NCBI RefSeq assembly: GCF_005280735.1
Contig: NZ_CP040079.1
Location: 1-64,000 of the forward strand
DNA length: 64,000 nucleotides
Source of the DNA: Trinickia violacea
GTDB lineage: Bacteria > Pseudomonadota > Gammaproteobacteria > Burkholderiales > Burkholderiaceae
Direction of reading: 5' to 3'
In this document: piece by piece, positions 52,888-61,678 of the stretch
How the letters are laid out: every line of letters starts with the position of its first letter
How positions within the stretch are numbered: position 1 is the stretch's first letter
Position numbers and translations under genes: made by a program
The notes under the pieces: model-generated
Database searches by the model: none
What the model was told of the DNA's origin: nothing
The model's input: the letters and a program-made list of their open reading frames with translations, nothing else

Positions 52888-53643
52888 ATGGAAGAAACTC
52901 TGCAAGCTCAATCTGTCAACCGACCGCTCATTGTCGGCGATGGCATCGTCACCGGAAACGCGTCTTGGAGCTTCGGCGGTGATACGGCTCGCCATTTCGA
53001 AGCTCATGTCTCGAAATCCGTTCCGCGCTACGCGGACGGTCATAGCATCGTGCTCGGGTTGAGCGATTTCTTTGTCAAACGCGATTCGGTCTGCTACGAA
53101 ATCGGCTGCTCGACGGGCGCGCTCACGCGCCAACTCGCACAGCGCCATGCCGGGTCGGTGCGCTGGGTGGGGATCGATATCGAGGCCAACATGATCGACC
53201 AGGCAAAGCAGTACCTGGCGCAGATGTCGCCGCAGCCGGACAATGTTGAGTATCTCGTCGGCGATGCACTGACATTTGAGTATGAGCCGAGCGATCTGAT
53301 CGTCGCATACTACACGGCACAGTTCATCGCGCCGCGTGTGCGGCAGGAATTGATCAATCGCATCCATCAGTCGTTGAACTGGGGTGGTGCGTTCCTGCTA
53401 TTCGAAAAAGTGCGTGCGCCCGACGCGCGGTTCCAGGATATTGCGAGCGGTCTGTACGTCGACTACAAGCTCGAGCAGGGATATGCGTCCGACGAAATCA
53501 TTGCGAAATCAAAGAGCCTTAAAGGCGTGCTCGAGCCGTTCTCAAGCCAGGGCAATGTCGATATGTTGCGACGAGCAGGCTTCGCCGACGTGATGACAAT
53601 CTTCAAGCACGTGTGCTTCGAAGGCTTTTTCTGCATCAAGTAG
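52888..53643 (+). CDS. CmoA-like SAM / carboxy-SAM enzyme
   Basis: A 251-residue protein from ATG 52888, close to the 247 of E. coli CmoA. Similarity to CmoA, recalled from memory, runs throughout: W.F....A.HFEAHVSKSVPRY, the SAM motif YEIGCSTGAL, then YYTAQFIAPRVRQELINRIH, LNWGGAFLLFEKV and VDYKLEQGYASDEII. CmoA makes carboxy-SAM. The residue aligned with CmoA Arg199, which holds the carboxylate, is Ser208 here with Lys209 beside it. In the pearlin model it may make carboxy-SAM or transfer a carboxymethyl or methyl group to the modified cysteine. It is the first gene of the tightly packed operon. Confidence 0.78.
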   Translation: MEETLQAQSVNRPLIVGDGIVTGNASWSFGGDTARHFEAHVSKSVPRYADGHSIVLGLSDFFVKRDSVCYEIGCSTGALTRQLAQRHAGSVRWVGIDIEANMIDQAKQYLAQMSPQPDNVEYLVGDALTFEYEPSDLIVAYYTAQFIAPRVRQELINRIHQSLNWGGAFLLFEKVRAPDARFQDIASGLYVDYKLEQGYASDEIIAKSKSLKGVLEPFSSQGNVDMLRRAGFADVMTIFKHVCFEGFFCIK

Positions 53644-53667
53644 CGCTGAGCGCTTCCTGTCTACTCG

Positions 53668-54627
53668 ATGAATCACCTCAGCGCCTATCTCGAGGCCATC
53701 GGCATTGTCGACGGCGTCACTTCTCAGTCCATCGCCTGCGAGGTCTGCGGTCACACCGGCTATGAAATCGTTGTCGATTCAGTGGCAACGACGGAAGGGC
53801 GCTTTGACCGCCTTCCTGTCGTCGCGTGCGAATTATGTGGTTTCCTTTATCAGAATCCGCGCTTTAATGCTGCGTTCTATCAGGCTTACTATGAGCGCTA
53901 TTACCGTCAGGCGCTGTTTGGGCAGACGCAACCGGAGCGCGATTTCGTCCTGGATCAGATGCGGCGCGGCGAGTTTCTGTACCGCAGTCTCGCCGCCTAT
54001 TTGCCGCCAACTGGACACTTGCTTGACGTCGGATGCTCGGCCGGCGGCATGATGGTGCCATTCGCGAGGCGCGGTTGGATTGTCGCCGGTAACGATCCTG
54101 ACGCCGCTTACGCGGAATTTGGAAGCAAGCAGTTGCAATTGCGGATCGACGTGGTCGCTGCTGAGAATATGCGCTTGCCGGACGCGCAATTCGATCTAAT
54201 CGTGATCATCGGCTCGCTCGAGCATGCATACGACATCAACCGCGTGCTCGCGCTCTGTCGGAAAGCGTGCGCGCCCGACGGGCTGCTTCTGATCGAAGGG
54301 CGCGCGTTCGGCTATGGCGTGCTCAATGGGCACTTCAGCCATAATCACCGCCGCTACCTGACGATCGAATCGATCGAGATGTTGATGCTGCGCCACGGCT
54401 GGGAACCGGTCCTGTCCACTGACGCACCGCTGTGTGGGCCAACGCGACCCGGCGGCGTACATGTGCTCGGTAAGGCGAGCACATCGATGAGTGTCAATGC
54501 GCTTGTCGATCTTATTCCTGTGCGTTGGCCGGAACATGGCGCACGCACGAGACATGCGCTTACGAATCTGACGGGCTTTGTGGGCGCGGCAGTCTCATCC
54601 GCTCACGTAACCGGGGCACCTTCATGA
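53668..54627 (+). CDS. SAM-dependent methyltransferase with N-terminal zinc ribbon
   Basis: A 319-residue class I methyltransferase. The N-terminus has a four-cysteine knuckle, CEVCG (24-28) and CELCG (54-58), of the kind seen in methyltransferases with an accessory zinc domain. The SAM-binding core begins HLLDVGCSAGGMMVPFARRG, with the acidic GNDPD strand and a later LIVIIGSLEHAYDINRVL. Its stop overlaps the start of the protease gene (ATGA at 54624). With two SAM enzymes in one operon, this one could alkylate the thiol or another atom of the carrier-bound intermediate. Substrate is inferred. Confidence 0.82.
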   Translation: MNHLSAYLEAIGIVDGVTSQSIACEVCGHTGYEIVVDSVATTEGRFDRLPVVACELCGFLYQNPRFNAAFYQAYYERYYRQALFGQTQPERDFVLDQMRRGEFLYRSLAAYLPPTGHLLDVGCSAGGMMVPFARRGWIVAGNDPDAAYAEFGSKQLQLRIDVVAAENMRLPDAQFDLIVIIGSLEHAYDINRVLALCRKACAPDGLLLIEGRAFGYGVLNGHFSHNHRRYLTIESIEMLMLRHGWEPVLSTDAPLCGPTRPGGVHVLGKASTSMSVNALVDLIPVRWPEHGARTRHALTNLTGFVGAAVSSAHVTGAPS

Positions 54628-55766
54628 GCGACGCGACGGCAGGGGAGTGTGAAGCCTCTGGCCTGCGCACGTACGCGGTGTTCCGTTCTGACTTGCGGAT
54701 ATTCACCCCGAAGGCCGACGACCCCGATCGCCGATACACGATCTATGATCCGGCAAGCGACTTGTCGTACTACCTCGGCGCGAGCGAGCTCTCCATCGCG
54801 CGGCGTTTCGATGGCACACGAAGCGCCGCTGAAATCTCGGCAAGCCTCAGGTCGCAGCGGATTGCCATATCCGACGAAAAGGTCGCCGAGTTCGAGAGAC
54901 GCTTGTTCCAACTTGGCCTACTCGCCGTGCCGGGCGTGCGCGCCACACGGGTGCGCGATCCGGCAACCGGAATCAGCTATGGTCCACTGAAGGCCGCGCT
55001 GTCGATTCCGCTAGTACGTTTTGCGCCCGAGCGGTTGCTTGATGCCGTTTTCGCGCGTGTGCCATGGCTCTGTTCGAGCGTCTTTGTGTACAGCGGGCTC
55101 ATTGTCATCATTTTGGCACTGGTCTGCGTGGTTTCGCACTTCGGCGCGTTCGAGAACGATGTGGCCGGTGTCTATGCGCACAGCTGGCATTGGCTGCTAT
55201 GGCATTACCCGGTCGTCGTCGCGTCAATTGCGGTTCACGAACTTGGTCATGCGCTGGCGTGCCGCGCGTATAGGGTGCGCATTACCGATTTCGGCATTGC
55301 GGTCTATCTGTTGCTCGCCAGCGGCTGGGCCCGTCCGCTGCAGCGGGACTGGTCGGCGCTTTCGCAGCGCGCGCGGATCGTGACGATCATCATGGGTCCA
55401 TATGCGAGCTTGCTGTTCGTCGCGCTTGGGGTCGGCGTGTGGAACTGGGCACCGCACGAAAGCGCTGCCCATACACTCGGAGTCGTGATGGCAGTCAGCG
55501 CAGCGGCTGCGCTCGTGCCGACGCTGCTGCCGATCTTCAACGGCGACACATATCTCGCGATCACGGAGTACTTCGGCGTGCCACGCCTGCGGCAACGCGC
55601 GTTCCGCTATGTGCGCAGCCGATTGCTGCGCCAGCCAGGAGGCGAAGCGCCCGCCCGCGCACGTCGCACGCTCTACTGGGTGACAGTGGTTGGTACAGCC
55701 GTCGGTTGGGTCATGGCCTGGACGTGGCTGGCCTACGGCGTCGTGCGTTTGCTTTCTACGATGTGA
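54624..55766 (+). CDS. M50-type membrane zinc metalloprotease
   Basis: A 380-residue multi-pass protein. Residues ~20-105 form a soluble PqqD-like/winged-helix domain (SYYLGASELSIARRFDGTRS). The zinc motif HELGH is at 205-209 within a hydrophobic segment, and NGDTYLAI supplies the later Asp of site-2 proteases. At least five further hydrophobic segments are present. In 3-thiaglutamate biosynthesis a membrane protease releases the finished amino acid from the carrier peptide; this is the expected counterpart. The start overlaps the preceding methyltransferase, and the precursor gene follows after 73 bp. Confidence 0.85.
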   Translation: MSDATAGECEASGLRTYAVFRSDLRIFTPKADDPDRRYTIYDPASDLSYYLGASELSIARRFDGTRSAAEISASLRSQRIAISDEKVAEFERRLFQLGLLAVPGVRATRVRDPATGISYGPLKAALSIPLVRFAPERLLDAVFARVPWLCSSVFVYSGLIVIILALVCVVSHFGAFENDVAGVYAHSWHWLLWHYPVVVASIAVHELGHALACRAYRVRITDFGIAVYLLLASGWARPLQRDWSALSQRARIVTIIMGPYASLLFVALGVGVWNWAPHESAAHTLGVVMAVSAAAALVPTLLPIFNGDTYLAITEYFGVPRLRQRAFRYVRSRLLRQPGGEAPARARRTLYWVTVVGTAVGWVMAWTWLAYGVVRLLSTM

Positions 55767-55839
55767 CGAGCCTGTTCGGCGCGTCATGCATCGATATCCC
55801 GTGGGCCCTGCCCGTGCTTTTTCTCACTAGGAGAGTGTC

Positions 55840-56019
55840 ATGTCCAATTTGCCAAACGATTCCGTGTCGCCTGAAGCGACCGATCATTCGCTCAATGCGC
55901 AAGCCGAAGCTGCCCTGTCGGCAAATGCACAGGCTCAGGACGCAGAGCCCGGTTCGTGCATGTTCGAGGATTTCAATCTCGACGATATTGAAGTGATTGA
56001 AAGCAAAGTGTTTGCGTGA
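55840..56019 (+). CDS. Precursor/carrier peptide of the cluster
   Basis: A 59-residue peptide behind AGGAGAG, four bases before its ATG. The N-terminal part is Ala/Asn/Gln-rich and likely flexible (SLNAQAEAALSANAQAQDAE). A single Cys lies at position 40 (GSCMFEDF), and the C-terminus is acidic and helical, ending DDIEVIESKVFA. It is too short for most automatic callers. The absence of a Ser/Thr/Cys-rich core argues against a lanthipeptide. In the pearlin model the terminal Ala is the acceptor to which the PEARL adds an amino acid. It sits between the protease and the MNIO gene, six bases before the latter. Confidence 0.85.
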   Translation: MSNLPNDSVSPEATDHSLNAQAEAALSANAQAQDAEPGSCMFEDFNLDDIEVIESKVFA

Positions 56020-56025
56020 TTCGGC

Positions 56026-56985
56026 ATGGGTCCGTCGACGATGCATGGGAATGCTCAGCAACCGGTATTTCACAAGCCCGCACCGATTGGTGTGGGCATT
56101 CAATACAACCCTGAGATTCTCGATTGGTTTCCGTTCGAGTCACTGGAAGTTGACCTGTTCGAGATTCTGCTCGACAACGTGATGGCGCCGCTCGACGGGC
56201 CGCATCTGATCAAACCAGCAGCGCGCAAAATGCTTGAGCGCCTGCGCGCTCGTTGCACGCTGCTTGCGCATTCGAACTATGGGTGCGAGTTTGGTTTCGG
56301 CTCGCTCGAACAAACCGCGGCGGTGCGTCGCCACGTGCCGATTGCGCAGGCGATCGGGAGCCCATGGGTGGCCGATCACTGCTTTTATGGCGACGATTCG
56401 TGGCTCGACATCTGGAGTAGCCCGGTGCAATTTTCGCAGCGCGAGATCAAGCGCTGCGCTGAGCGGGCGGCTGCCTTGCAGGCACGCTACTGCATGCCGC
56501 TGGCCCACGAGAACGCGGCCTACTATCTGGCCTGCCCGGGCTCGGAAATGCGCGAAGCCGAATTTATCGCAGGGCTCGTCGAGGAAGCAGGAACCTTCAT
56601 CCACCTCGATTTGCACAACATCTATACGAACTCGCTGAACCTGCCGGAGTTCGATGTGCGTGACTACCTGAATACAATTCCGCTCGAACGCGTAATCGCC
56701 GTGCATTTGGCTGGTGGCAGCTGGCACGGCGGCCTCTACCACGATTGGCACGATTCGCCGATCCCAGAGCCCGTCTGGGAGCTCTATGAGGAGCTCCTTT
56801 CGCGCGCGCAGCCGTGTGCGGTCATCCTCGAATACCAAGGTCAGGCGCATCATCCGGATACGCGCGTGCTTGGCGGGCAGGACGACGGCGACATGATCGT
56901 CGCCGATCTCGAGCGTGCGCGTGCACTCTGGAATCGGTATCGGCCTGTGGTCGTGCGGCCTGTCGAACTGGAGACTGCGCGATGA
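56026..56985 (+). CDS. DUF692 / MNIO multinuclear iron oxidase
   Basis: A 319-residue TIM-barrel protein of the DUF692 family, now termed MNIO. Likely iron ligands and neighbours are His82 (LLAHSNYG), His118 (VADHCFYG), Glu162 (LAHENAAYY), Asp195 and Asn198 (HLDLHNIYTN), His227 (VHLAGGSWH), the HDWHDSP box at 239-245 and Glu269 (VILEYQ). Relatives MbnB and TglH oxidatively rearrange cysteine residues of precursor peptides. The gene begins six bases after the precursor and its stop overlaps the partner gene (ATGA). It is predicted to excise the beta-carbon of a C-terminal Cys; that chemistry is inferred. Confidence 0.9.
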   Translation: MGPSTMHGNAQQPVFHKPAPIGVGIQYNPEILDWFPFESLEVDLFEILLDNVMAPLDGPHLIKPAARKMLERLRARCTLLAHSNYGCEFGFGSLEQTAAVRRHVPIAQAIGSPWVADHCFYGDDSWLDIWSSPVQFSQREIKRCAERAAALQARYCMPLAHENAAYYLACPGSEMREAEFIAGLVEEAGTFIHLDLHNIYTNSLNLPEFDVRDYLNTIPLERVIAVHLAGGSWHGGLYHDWHDSPIPEPVWELYEELLSRAQPCAVILEYQGQAHHPDTRVLGGQDDGDMIVADLERARALWNRYRPVVVRPVELETAR

Positions 56986-57827
56986 ATCCGCAAACCGTGT
57001 GGCATGTGTGGCGACGGATTCTGCGCGAGCCCGACCTGCAGCATGCGCTGTTCGCCGCGGGCGAATCCGCGCCTGACCTGAGCGATTTCGCCTTAAACAA
57101 GGACGAGTGTGAAGCAGCGTTGGCCTACGCGCGACAGAGCGATCGTGCGATGTGGTTCGTGACGAACTATCGCTTTCGGCTTGCCAACTCCTTCCTGAAT
57201 GCGCTCGAGACAGGCGCGCCATTGACGCTTCGCGCCATACTCAGGCGAGGTGCCGATATCCAGACCCTCAGCCACGCGTTCCTGGACCGTCACGCGTGGA
57301 AGGATTACGGACCGTATGTCCACGCGTATTGCCACGACGCGCTCAGGTTCCTCAGCGAGCAGCAGGATGTCATGGCAATCGCAGGGATGGCGGAACTGAT
57401 CGCGTTTGAACGCGACACGGTGGCATGGCTGATCGCGCTCGACGCCATGCCGTCGTCGGCCACGGCCGATGGGCTGCTTGCTGGCGTCATCGAGCGCACT
57501 CGATTTGCCCGCTATCACCGCAGCAGTATGCGCTTGTCGGCGTGGCTTCGCGATAAGACCCTGCTTGGCAAGGTGCCGCTCGAAGCCGGGATTGAACACT
57601 ACCTTGTTTATCTCCCCAATCCACAAGGCGCGGTGCGCTTCGCGCTCATACCGCCTCGTGCCGCCGCGATTTACGACGCGCTTGACGAGGCCCGCTCGCG
57701 CGCAGTGCTACCCGACGTGTTGCGCGCGCGGGGACACGCGATGCATACGAGTCAAGACGACGAATGTCTTGCAATGCTTGCGCGGTACCATGCGATTCGC
57801 ATCAGCACGGGAGGCGAGGCGTCATGA
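56982..57827 (+). CDS. MNIO partner protein (MbnC/TglI-like role)
   Basis: A 281-residue protein overlapping the MNIO gene by 4 bp and itself overlapping the PEARL gene by 4 bp. It begins MNPQTVWHVWRRILREPDLQ and is helical, with FALNKDECEAALAYARQSDR and WFVTNYRFRLANSFLNALE. This corresponds in position, size and general character to the partner subunits that recruit the precursor peptide to MNIO enzymes. I see no catalytic motif. The assignment rests mainly on the invariable pairing of MNIO proteins with such subunits. Confidence 0.78.
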   Translation: MNPQTVWHVWRRILREPDLQHALFAAGESAPDLSDFALNKDECEAALAYARQSDRAMWFVTNYRFRLANSFLNALETGAPLTLRAILRRGADIQTLSHAFLDRHAWKDYGPYVHAYCHDALRFLSEQQDVMAIAGMAELIAFERDTVAWLIALDAMPSSATADGLLAGVIERTRFARYHRSSMRLSAWLRDKTLLGKVPLEAGIEHYLVYLPNPQGAVRFALIPPRAAAIYDALDEARSRAVLPDVLRARGHAMHTSQDDECLAMLARYHAIRISTGGEAS

Positions 57828-60322
57828 CCTGGTCGGCCTTCTTCTGGGTCCGATCGGCGGGATTTTCTTTCGAGGCTCTCGATGGGCTGGGCATGCTCAC
57901 AGAGCGCGAGGACGACGTCGTGCGTTTCGGACAGTGGCAGGCAGCGCTCGGCCAGTGCGAGAGCTGTTTGGTCGAAATGGCGCGCAAGGCCGCGCCGGAA
58001 TCGGTCGCTAAGCTGGAGCGGCGCTTCACGGCGCGAGCCCCACTCGAAATGGCGGAGCTCGCCGCAGTGATTCGCGATGCTGCGGCGCCCCTGCTCGAGG
58101 CACGCGACGCTCACCTCGCAAGGCTTGCCGAATGCGAAGCGGCGCTGTGTGAAGCGTACGAGCGCGAACTGCCGGATTGCCGGCAGCGCATTATTGACTT
58201 CATTCGCTCGCCCCAGGCGCGCGAAGCGCTATACCTATCCAATCCGGAGTCGATGCTGCGCGTCGATGCGTTGCTCGAGCATGGCGGCGCCGCGCGCATC
58301 GACAGTCGTGCGCGGCAGCGCTATCGCTTGGCATGGAACTATCTGCAGCGGCTGTGCGCGAAGAACGATACTTCAAGCTTCTTCGGCCCGATCGCGTGGG
58401 GGAGGTTCGCGGGCGATGCTGCCCCGAACCTCGATATGCACACGGTCCCCGGTCCGTGGCTTACCTCACGCAAGACATTCTTTGAGCACTGGGTTGTGAT
58501 GCGGCTTGCGGACGCGGTATGTGCGGACGAAGCGTTGTGCGACGCCCTGCCGCTTGAGCTGAACCCGGGATGCGACTTGCGGGGCGCAGATCTACACGTG
58601 CCGGTCGGCAAGACGGTGACGCTGAATTCGCTCGGCGTGCGGCTGATCGAGATCGTCAAGCGCGCTGCGCAGCCGCTGTCCGCGCGCGCCGTGTTGGAGA
58701 TGCTTGAGGCAGGTGGATTTGTACCAAGCAAGAGCCGCGCGATGCTCGACCTGATGCGTGCCAAGCACGTGATTCAGGCCAGCTTCGATATTCCGCCCGG
58801 GAGCGTGGAGCCAATCGAACGCCTTCAAGGCGCGCTGCTTGCGCTCGATGCGCCGGCCAGCGCGACTGCGGTATGGGTCGGTATCTGCGAGCGATTGGAA
58901 GCATTGCGCATCGACTTCGAGCGCGGCGATCTTGAGGCGCGCATGGCTGCGCTCGAGGCAATGCGCGAACTGTTGTCTGGCGTCGGTGTGGACTTATCGC
59001 GCGTGCAGGGGCAGATGTACGTCGGGCGCTTTCCGGTCTACGAGGATTGCGCACGCAATCTGCATGTGGAGTTCGGTGGTGACTTGGAGCGGGCTATCAA
59101 GGATGGCCTGGAGCCATTGATGCGGCTATACGAATGGCTGATGCGCGCGCTGGCGGTTCGTCTGCACGAGCGCTGTTTGGCGCATTGGCAATTGCTCTCG
59201 CACAAAGGTGCCGCGGTGGACCTGCTGACGTTTCTCTCGTCATGGAAGTCGGCCGATGATACTGGTGAATCGATCATGGAGGCCGTTCGCTCGATGCTGC
59301 AGGACGGCTGGGCGCAGGTGTCGGTGAGGCATGTACGGCAGGATGAGGTTACGCTGACCGTTGCCGATTTTGCAATCCTGATGGCGGAACTGGATCGGCA
59401 TGAGCCCCGCGCGAAACACTTTATGTTGCCGGCCGCGTGCGTCCATTCACCCGATTTTATGGTGGCCTCGCCGAGCCTCGAAGCGGTGCGGCGCGGCGAC
59501 TTCCGGATCGTCGTCGGCGAAGTGCACCCAGGTGTGCACACAGTGTCGCAGCCGGTTGCGCAGCCGTTCTGTCCATATGCGACGGCCATTCGCGAAGAGG
59601 TAGAAGCGCTGCTATCGCCCTCGACAATCGTCGCGGCGGATTCGCCGAAGAGCTACCAGCGCTCGCATATCGACTGGCTTGACGTCGATGCGCTTGCCCA
59701 GGTGGTGCTGCCAGGCGGTGGCGGCCACGTGGCTCGCGCGCGACGCCTCCGTGCGGGAGCGCTCGAGCTCCACCTGCGTGACGGGATCCTAACGTGCCGG
59801 GACCGCGCGAGCGGGGCGGAGCAGGATCTGCTTACGGTGATGCCCACCGATCTGCATCGACTTGGCTTTGCTCTGGCGGGTGAAGTGCTCGCGCAAAGCG
59901 AAACGCGGCGGTTGACGTTCGGCCGCGTGCTACTGAAGCGCCGCGCGTGGCGCTTCGACGACGGCTTTCCGCAGGCGGCCGACGATCCGTTCGAGCATGC
60001 AGGCCACTATCTTGCCTGGCGAAGCTGGGCGTCTAGGCGTGGTTTGCCGAGCTACGTGTTCGTGAAGTGCGCGAGCGAGCCCAAGCCGATCTATGTGGAC
60101 TTCTCCAATCCGTTCGCGATCGATCTGCTAGCGAAATGGGCCAAGAAGGGGGAGCCGCTGCTGTTCTCCGAAATGCAGCCCGCGCCTCGCGATCTCTGGC
60201 TCACCGACGAGAAAGGCCGCTACTGCTGCGAGTTTCGCACGTCACACGTGCATCTGGGCGGCCCGGATACGCAACCCGATCCGCCGATGCATGGCGCCGA
60301 GGTATGCGAGGGCCCTGCCTGA
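57824..60322 (+). CDS. Short LanB-like protein, predicted peptide aminoacyl-tRNA ligase (PEARL)
   Basis: An 832-residue protein from ATG 57824. Residues 180-189, KNDTSSFFGP, are a signature of the lantibiotic-dehydratase N-terminal (glutamylation) domain, and RLTFGRVLLKRRAWRF near the C-terminus also fits. The usual elimination (SpaB_C) domain is missing and no LanC cyclase gene is present. LanB proteins of this short form are PEARLs, which use ATP and aminoacyl-tRNA to add one amino acid to the C-terminus of a carrier peptide. Beside an MNIO pair, Cys is the most likely amino acid. It is coupled to the partner gene by a 4-bp overlap. Confidence 0.85.
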   Translation: MTWSAFFWVRSAGFSFEALDGLGMLTEREDDVVRFGQWQAALGQCESCLVEMARKAAPESVAKLERRFTARAPLEMAELAAVIRDAAAPLLEARDAHLARLAECEAALCEAYERELPDCRQRIIDFIRSPQAREALYLSNPESMLRVDALLEHGGAARIDSRARQRYRLAWNYLQRLCAKNDTSSFFGPIAWGRFAGDAAPNLDMHTVPGPWLTSRKTFFEHWVVMRLADAVCADEALCDALPLELNPGCDLRGADLHVPVGKTVTLNSLGVRLIEIVKRAAQPLSARAVLEMLEAGGFVPSKSRAMLDLMRAKHVIQASFDIPPGSVEPIERLQGALLALDAPASATAVWVGICERLEALRIDFERGDLEARMAALEAMRELLSGVGVDLSRVQGQMYVGRFPVYEDCARNLHVEFGGDLERAIKDGLEPLMRLYEWLMRALAVRLHERCLAHWQLLSHKGAAVDLLTFLSSWKSADDTGESIMEAVRSMLQDGWAQVSVRHVRQDEVTLTVADFAILMAELDRHEPRAKHFMLPAACVHSPDFMVASPSLEAVRRGDFRIVVGEVHPGVHTVSQPVAQPFCPYATAIREEVEALLSPSTIVAADSPKSYQRSHIDWLDVDALAQVVLPGGGGHVARARRLRAGALELHLRDGILTCRDRASGAEQDLLTVMPTDLHRLGFALAGEVLAQSETRRLTFGRVLLKRRAWRFDDGFPQAADDPFEHAGHYLAWRSWASRRGLPSYVFVKCASEPKPIYVDFSNPFAIDLLAKWAKKGEPLLFSEMQPAPRDLWLTDEKGRYCCEFRTSHVHLGGPDTQPDPPMHGAEVCEGPA

Positions 60323-60363
60323 ACCAGTCCGAGACGAGAAATGAGAACACCAACGGAAACCTC

Positions 60364-61647
60364 ATGAAAAACGTGGCTGAATCTTCTGCTATCGCGGTGC
60401 ACGGGGAGCACGGCCGGTCGCTTTCGTCCGTCGTCGTCTTCGTCCTGCTGCCGTTCGCACTCGCGCATTTTTTGTCGTATCTCTACCGCAACGTCAACGC
60501 GGTCGTCTACCCGAACTTGGCGAGCGAGCTTGGCCTCAATGCGAACGCGCTTGGCTGGCTGACGAGCGCCTACCTGCTCGCCTTCGCGCTGGCGCAGTTG
60601 CCGATCGGCGTGGCGCTTGACCGCTACGGTTGCCGCCGCGGGCAAGCACCGTTGATGCTCGTTGCGGCGGCCGGTGCAATGGTGTTCGCGCACGCCCATA
60701 ACCTCGCCGAACTTGCGATCGGGCGTGGGCTGATCGGCTTCGGCGTCGCAGGTTCGCTGATGGCTGCGATCAAGGCCAGCTCGCAATGGCTGCCGCGCGA
60801 ACGCTTGTCGCTGTCCACGTCGATGCTGCTCGCGGTAGGCGGCTTCGGCGCCATGGCATCGACATCGCCGATGCATGCCGCGCTGCGGCATATCGACTGG
60901 CGGCAGGCTTTCATCGTTCTCGGGGCCTGTACGGTCGCCGTTAGCGCGCTGATCTACTTCGTCGTGCCAGAGCAACCCTCGGTTTCGCAAACGGCGCGCC
61001 TCAAGGACATGTGGCGCGATGTCGGGCAGCTTTTCCGCAGTGGCTCATTCTGGCGGCTTGCGCTCTATTCGATTTTCGCGCACGCGACCTACATGGCGGT
61101 ACAAGGCCTATGGATGGGTGCGTGGCTTCGCGACGTCGGCCAGTTGGACAGCGGGCACACGGCCAATGTGCTGCTCGCGGGCACCGTGACGATGGTCGCC
61201 GGGTCGCTGTTCTTCGGCTGGCTGACCGATTTGCTGAAGCGGTTTGGCGTCAAGCCTATTACGGTGTGTGGCGGCGGCATTGCGGTTTTTCTCATATTCC
61301 AGACGTTGATGATCTGGGGGCACGGCACGAGCCCGCTGCTGCTCGCGTGCGGATTCACGTTCTTTGGCACGGCAACGACAATGAACTACGCCATCATCGC
61401 GCAGAGCGTGCCGACGCATCTGACAGGGCGCGTCAGCACTTCATTCAATTTGCTGGTATTCCTGCTTGCTTTTGTGATCCAGGCCGGCTTAGGCGGCGTA
61501 ATAGCGCATTGGCCAGCGCAGCATGGCGCATATCCGGTGCAAGCGTATCAATGGGCGCTCGGTATCAATCTCGCGCTGCAATGTCCGGGCTTACTGCTCT
61601 GGTTCGCGTTCAGGCCCTGGATACGCGAGCGCGTCGCTGCGACGTAA
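60364..61647 (+). CDS. Major facilitator superfamily transporter
   Basis: A 427-residue transporter read from ATG 60364 (GGAAA upstream); the frame extends far back but overlaps the PEARL gene and is not coding there. Twelve hydrophobic segments are visible, with the MFS signature GVALDRYGCRRGQ after helix 2 and a matching GWLTDLLKRFG in the second half. It follows the PEARL gene by 41 bp, so it is likely part of the same operon. Export of the small amino-acid product is the most probable role, alongside or instead of the EamA protein. Confidence 0.88.
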   Translation: MKNVAESSAIAVHGEHGRSLSSVVVFVLLPFALAHFLSYLYRNVNAVVYPNLASELGLNANALGWLTSAYLLAFALAQLPIGVALDRYGCRRGQAPLMLVAAAGAMVFAHAHNLAELAIGRGLIGFGVAGSLMAAIKASSQWLPRERLSLSTSMLLAVGGFGAMASTSPMHAALRHIDWRQAFIVLGACTVAVSALIYFVVPEQPSVSQTARLKDMWRDVGQLFRSGSFWRLALYSIFAHATYMAVQGLWMGAWLRDVGQLDSGHTANVLLAGTVTMVAGSLFFGWLTDLLKRFGVKPITVCGGGIAVFLIFQTLMIWGHGTSPLLLACGFTFFGTATTMNYAIIAQSVPTHLTGRVSTSFNLLVFLLAFVIQAGLGGVIAHWPAQHGAYPVQAYQWALGINLALQCPGLLLWFAFRPWIRERVAAT

Positions 61648-61678
61648 GTGATTGAACGCTTTGGCCTCGTTTAGGCAG

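Noticed and set aside
55840..57827. Methanobactin-type cluster
   Set aside because: An MNIO and partner are present, but the precursor has only one Cys, and copper-related transport genes are absent while a PEARL and a protease are present.
57824..60322. Full lanthipeptide dehydratase
   Set aside because: The protein is too short, lacks an elimination domain, has no LanC partner, and the peptide has no Ser/Thr/Cys-rich core.
60067..60363. N-terminal extension of the MFS transporter
   Set aside because: The extension overlaps the PEARL coding sequence in another frame and has no signal or membrane character; ATG 60364 fits the family.
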